Below are positions 63,814 to 64,000 of a stretch of 64,000 nt of DNA, piece after piece (positions within the stretch are counted from its first letter, which is position 1; each line of letters begins with the position of its first letter). The stretch is from CAVUCE01 sp963739985 (GTDB taxonomy: Bacteria > Bacteroidota > Ignavibacteria > Ignavibacteriales > Ignavibacteriaceae): the NCBI GenBank assembly GCA_963739985.1, contig CAVUCE010000011.1, forward strand, positions 1 through 64,000, in the 5' to 3' direction. Position numbers and translations under genes: made by a program. Under the pieces are notes generated by a model. That model searched no databases, had not been told where the DNA came from, and saw only the letters and a list, made by a program, of their open reading frames with translations.

Positions 63814-63855
63814 AAACCGCTTTAGACATTTTTGTCATAAGTACTAAAGCGGTTT
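63814..63855. terminator. Long hairpin, possible bidirectional terminator
   Basis: AAACCGCTTTAG (63814-63825) pairs perfectly with CTAAAGCGGTTT (63844-63855); a second small stem (GACA/TGTC) lies inside. T-rich tracts on either side are weak. It separates the ars cluster from whatever lies right of the window; the remaining bases to 64000 are AT-rich with no gene. Confidence 0.5.
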
Positions 63856-64000
63856 CAATTTAACTATTAATAAACAAACATGAATAATTACTAATTATAT
63901 ATATACTATAATTAACAGATATTGCCGTGATTCCCATTTACTCTGTTTAATATTATTTATTTAAAATTCAGATCGCCTTTCCTTCAAAACGCAATGTTGT

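Noticed and set aside
1..64000. tRNA, rRNA or tmRNA genes
   Set aside because: No cloverleaf-like segments with a TTCGA loop and paired acceptor arms, nor rRNA-like sequence, were noticed by eye; a dedicated scan would be needed to exclude a tRNA.

Overview
The window looks like a chromosomal segment from a free-living member of the Ignavibacteria/Chlorobi side of the Bacteroidota. The support is AT-rich DNA, poor Shine-Dalgarno signals, five proteins with type IX secretion C-terminal domains of the Ignavibacteria style (NYPNPFNPTT motif followed by a GVYFYRI-like beta tail), a GAFTDA-type NtrC regulator, SBBP-repeat and Y_Y_Y-sensor proteins, and MacB/FtsX-like permeases. No rRNA, tRNA or CRISPR array was seen.

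Layout. (1) 0-13 kb is mostly housekeeping: a small HTH-like protein, a candidate pseudoknotted leader RNA, the DUF3098-eutN-like-dprA operon, then on the minus strand rarA, and the runs ddl-ftsB and Gfo/Idh oxidoreductase-class II aldolase, a frameshifted metF, a penicillin acylase, an M48 lipoprotein, folE, a DUF2269 membrane protein and an RRM protein. (2) 13.8-16.2 kb is a plus-strand triad of pilin-like proteins ending in a DUF4900-like protein. (3) 18-31.6 kb is an ABC export locus: one adaptor, two ATPases, and three full-length permease genes plus the tail of a fourth, divergent from an NtrC-type regulator/histidine kinase pair. A sigma-54-type promoter and twin 16-bp enhancer-like palindromes lie in the divergent gap. 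Two of the three full-length permease genes carry frameshifts. (4) 31.6-48 kb holds secreted and surface proteins: a dead esterase, a frameshifted lipoprotein that may be a propeptide-like partner of the adjacent large subtilase, an SBBP-repeat protein, three further T9SS cargo proteins, an outer-membrane barrel, a lipoprotein and an OmpA-family protein, followed by a NarL-type response regulator and its Y_Y_Y sensor kinase (48-52 kb) and a Dcp-type M3 peptidase. (5) 54.5-58.5 kb is an islet with IS3 and IS110 remnants around a B12-binding radical SAM gene and a 58-residue protein. (6) 58.5-63.7 kb is an arsenic/thiol-redox cluster: arsR, a 5'-truncated arsC, two TM0996-type thioredoxins, an intact arsC, an internally deleted acr3, a DUF318 (ArsP-like) permease, a CxC thioredoxin-like protein, an exported thioredoxin and CcdA.

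Recurring theme. Reading frames are broken unusually often (metF, two permeases, an esterase, a lipoprotein, the Dcp leader, acr3, arsC), while long neighbours such as the 1280-, 1000- and 927-codon genes are intact. In three remnants a conserved tryptophan codon appears as TGA. This is either real gene decay or, for the isolated single-base shifts, assembly error; raw reads would decide. All family names come from recognising motifs by eye, not from searches.
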